DNA of 14,936 nucleotides, taken from assembly GCA_035695265.1 (NCBI GenBank), contig DASSEM010000108.1:1-14936 (forward strand), in the 5' to 3' direction. Positions within the stretch are counted from its first letter, which is position 1; each line of letters starts with the position of its first letter. Source of the DNA: RHKX01 sp035695265. GTDB taxonomy: Bacteria; Actinomycetota; Thermoleophilia; Solirubrobacterales; 70-9. The position numbers and the translations under genes are program-made. This document shows positions 13,045-14,936 of the stretch, piece after piece. The notes under the pieces were generated by a model. That model was not told where the DNA came from, did not search any database, and was given only the letters and a program-made list of their open reading frames with translations.

Positions 13045-13719
13045 ATGAGCGTCCCCGACGAGCCGCCGCAGACCCCGGCCGAGCTGAAGGAGCAGATCGA
13101 GGCCGAGCGTCTCGGCCTGCCGCTGCTCGTCCACCGCGACTCCGAGGGCGCGCAGCGGATCGTCACCCTGGAGACCGAGCGTGGCGAGCTCTGGATCGGC
13201 CGCAGCCCCGCGGCCGACATCAGCCTGCCCGGCGACGAGCAGGTCTCGAAGCTGCATGCGCGGATCGAGCATGTCGGCGCCGAGGCGACGCTCGTCGACG
13301 ACGGCCTCTCCCGGAACGGCTCGTTCGTCAACGAGGAGCGGGTCGGCGGCCGGCGGATGCTCCGCGACGGCGACGTGATCCGCGTCGGCCGGACGCGGAT
13401 CCGCTTCCGGGCGCCGGGCGGCGGCGGCGATTCGACCGTCGTCGCGGCCGACCTCGCCGCCGCCGCCGGCGTCTCGCCGGCGCAGCGACGGGTCCTCGTC
13501 GCCCTCTGCCGTCCGTTCAAGGACGGGTCGGGCTTCGCGACGCCGCCCACCAACGCCGAGATCGCCGCCGAGCTCCACCTCAGCATCGACGCGATCAAGA
13601 CCCATCTGCGCGCCCTGTTCGAGAAGTTCGACCTCGCCGACGCCCCGCAGAGCCGCAAGCGCGTCGACCTCGTCCGGCGGGCGATGCAGGCCGGGATCGT
13701 CGCCGACCGCGACCTCTAG
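13045..13719 (+). CDS. FHA-domain protein with C-terminal helix-turn-helix
   Basis: 224 residues, cytoplasmic. Residues ~27-123 form a forkhead-associated phosphothreonine-binding domain, with GRSPAADISL (52-61), SKLHARIE (68-75) and SRNGSFVN (89-96), the usual Gly-Arg, Ser-x-x-His and Asn contacts. After a Gly-rich linker, residues ~143-215 contain VSPAQRRVLVALCRPF followed by TNAEIAAELHLSIDAIKTHL. This is a helix-turn-helix like the LuxR/GerE recognition segment, ending in a basic helix (SRKRVDLVRRAM). It may be a regulator that reads Thr phosphorylation and binds DNA, although FHA-HTH proteins of this type have few studied examples. The facing gene downstream has receptor-kinase-like architecture, so it is a candidate partner. 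Short TAGGTT-to-ATG spacing suggests leaderless translation. Confidence 0.88.
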   Translation: MSVPDEPPQTPAELKEQIEAERLGLPLLVHRDSEGAQRIVTLETERGELWIGRSPAADISLPGDEQVSKLHARIEHVGAEATLVDDGLSRNGSFVNEERVGGRRMLRDGDVIRVGRTRIRFRAPGGGGDSTVVAADLAAAAGVSPAQRRVLVALCRPFKDGSGFATPPTNAEIAAELHLSIDAIKTHLRALFEKFDLADAPQSRKRVDLVRRAMQAGIVADRDL

Positions 13720-13788
13720 CCCTCCTCCGCCGAGACGACAGTTCCGTCCTCCCCGGGGACGCTTCGGTCGTCTCGCGGTCCGGAGGGC
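13719..13788. terminator. Two-sided hairpin between convergent FHA-HTH and propeller genes
   Basis: Nested inverted repeats fill the 71-base gap. GCCCTCC (13719-13725) pairs with GGAGGGC (13782-13788), CGAGACGAC (13731-13739) with GTCGTCTCG (13767-13775), and the palindrome TCCCCGGGGA (13750-13759) lies near the centre. A structure of this kind between converging genes most likely terminates both transcripts. No U-tract is present. Confidence 0.6.
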
Positions 13789-13790
13789 GC

Positions 13791-14936
13791 TCAGCCGGCG
13801 CCACCGGGGTCGATCCGGACGAGCTGATCGCCGTCGCCGGTCGTCACCCAGACCTGGTCGCTGCCGATCGCGACGCCCTCGGGCGAGCCGGGGACGTCGA
13901 CGCTCTGGACCGCGTTGTCGCCAGCGGGATCGATCGCCTGGACCGATCCGTTCCCGTTCGCCACCCAGACGCGGCCGAAGCCGTAGGCGAGCAGGCGGGG
14001 CTCGCCGCCCACCCGGATCTCGTTCTGCTCGGTGCCGTCAGTGGAGAGCCGGACGACGTTGCCGCTGTCGGTGTTCGCGACCCAGACCGAGCCCGCGCCC
14101 ACCACCACGCCCTTCGGGTTCGCTCCGAGCGAGGAGGTCGACTGGCCCGCCGGATCGGACGGGTCCGCCTCGACCAGGATCTCCGCTTCGCGATCGACCA
14201 CCCAGAGGCTGCCGGCGCCGGCCGCAACGTCAACGGGAAAAGCTGCGTCGTCGAGGGCGACCGGGGCGGCGGCCGAGTTGGAGGCGGGGTCGACCGCCGA
14301 CAACGAGCGACCGTCGGCGTTCACGACCCAGATCGTGTCGCCGTCGCTTGTGATCCCCATCGGGCGGTCTCCGACCGGGATCGGCACATCGCCCCCGCCG
14401 CCGAGCGGGCTCCTGACGACCAGGTCGCTGCCCGGCACCGTCGCCCAGGCGTCGCCGCCGGCGATCGTGACGCCCTCCCCCGGTCCGGGCAGCCCGATCT
14501 CGCCGACCGGCTTGCCGCCCTCGTCGAAGAGCGCGACCCGCTCGCCCTCCCGGGTCGCGACGGCGACCGTGCCGTCGGCGACGGAGACCCCGACCGGGAA
14601 GCCCGCGGCGTTGATCGGCTGCCCGGCAATGGCGGGCGGCACGAAGCCCCCGCCTCCATCGCCCCCGTCGCCACCGCCGCCGAGCACGAGCACCGCCACG
14701 ACCGCGAGCGCGGCGACGGCCGCGAGCCCGGCCCCAATCGGCACCCAGCGCGGTCGCGGCATTGTGCGCGGAGCGCCCGCAGTCGGTGCGCGGTCGACGG
14801 GCCCAGGCCCCGCCAGGCGCTCGGTCGGCGGCGGACCGGCCGGCGCGGGCTCGGGCCCGGTCGGCTCGGTCGCCGTCCCCGCATCCGAGCCGACCTCGGT
14901 GGGTGCCGGGCCGGTGGTCGAGGCAAGCTCGGTGGG
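13791..14936 (-). CDS. Membrane-anchored beta-propeller protein, C-terminal part (receptor kinase-like; N-terminus outside window)
   Basis: The frame is open to the window edge. An internal ATG at 14762 would give 323 residues, but 58 further in-frame residues, rich in Pro, Thr, Glu and Gly, precede it without a stop, so the protein very likely starts beyond base 14936. Order: disordered linker, basic stop-transfer RPRWVP, one membrane helix (IGAGLAAVAALAVVAVLVLG), a Gly/Asp tether, then seven YncE/Vgb/NHL-like repeats of ~40 residues (for example GSVWVANTDSGNVVRLS, GRVWVANGNGSVQAIDP, DQVWVTTGDGDQLVRIDP). They form an extracellular propeller that may bind a ligand or the cell wall. Linker-helix-propeller is the layout of actinobacterial PknD-type Ser/Thr kinases; the kinase domain, if any, is not visible, so this is inference. 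It converges on the FHA-HTH gene. Confidence 0.8.
   Translation of the reverse strand, partial: PTELASTTGPAPTEVGSDAGTATEPTGPEPAPAGPPPTERLAGPGPVDRAPTAGAPRTMPRPRWVPIGAGLAAVAALAVVAVLVLGGGGDGGDGGGGFVPPAIAGQPINAAGFPVGVSVADGTVAVATREGERVALFDEGGKPVGEIGLPGPGEGVTIAGGDAWATVPGSDLVVRSPLGGGGDVPIPVGDRPMGITSDGDTIWVVNADGRSLSAVDPASNSAAAPVALDDAAFPVDVAAGAGSLWVVDREAEILVEADPSDPAGQSTSSLGANPKGVVVGAGSVWVANTDSGNVVRLSTDGTEQNEIRVGGEPRLLAYGFGRVWVANGNGSVQAIDPAGDNAVQSVDVPGSPEGVAIGSDQVWVTTGDGDQLVRIDPGGAG

Noticed and set aside
1..14936. CRISPR array, tRNA/rRNA genes, prophage or toxin-antitoxin genes
   Set aside because: No regular spaced repeats, no cloverleaf or rRNA-like stretch, and no proteins of these types were found on either strand.

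Overview
The window is a GC-rich, tightly packed bacterial chromosome segment. Third codon positions are almost all G or C, gene spacing is short, and many starts have no Shine-Dalgarno sequence. A single-gene FHA-HTH regulator, a kinase-like beta-propeller protein, an OpuC/ProVWX-type transporter and ergothioneine genes together suggest an actinobacterium, perhaps of the Thermoleophilia/Solirubrobacterales type. That placement is an inference from style and gene content; no rRNA or other marker gene is present. I see no tRNA, CRISPR array, insertion sequence, phage gene or origin.

Layout. (1) 2-1221, plus strand: the 3' end of an Ala/Pro-rich protein, translationally coupled to a YihY/BrkB-family membrane protein. 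(2) 1277-2798, minus strand: a small four-helix membrane protein followed by class II fructose-1,6-bisphosphatase (glpX). (3) 2887-8740, minus strand, the most interesting part: egtB (sulfoxide synthase) and egtD (histidine trimethyltransferase), followed with overlaps or gaps of a few bases by a complete osmoprotectant-family ABC importer. The importer comprises a CBS-domain ATPase, two permeases and a lipoprotein solute receptor. The block ends at a long perfect hairpin. (4) 8832-9740, minus strand: a secreted or pilin-like protein with a TadE/Flp-type leader and a Vps62-like domain. (5) 9812-10093, plus strand: a LapA-domain membrane protein. (6) 10115-12969, minus strand: the three-gene proton-translocating NAD(P) transhydrogenase operon (pntAA-pntAB-pntB). 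(7) 13045-13719, plus strand: the FHA-HTH protein. It converges across a two-sided hairpin on (8) 13791-14936, minus strand: the C-terminal part of a single-pass membrane protein. That protein has a Pro-rich juxtamembrane linker and an extracellular seven-blade propeller, an arrangement typical of receptor Ser/Thr kinases, but the kinase domain itself is not in the window.

How the genes may work together. EgtD makes hercynine, a trimethylated histidine betaine, and EgtB oxidatively adds sulfur to it. The linked transporter belongs to the family that carries betaines, and this family includes the ergothioneine importers EgtUV. The locus therefore looks like one make-and-import unit for ergothioneine or a related betaine; this is inferred from context, not shown. 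The transhydrogenase supplies NADPH and GlpX serves gluconeogenesis, so much of the window concerns redox and central metabolism. Several genes carry a TAGNNT box six to eight bases before ATG, which suggests leaderless transcription.
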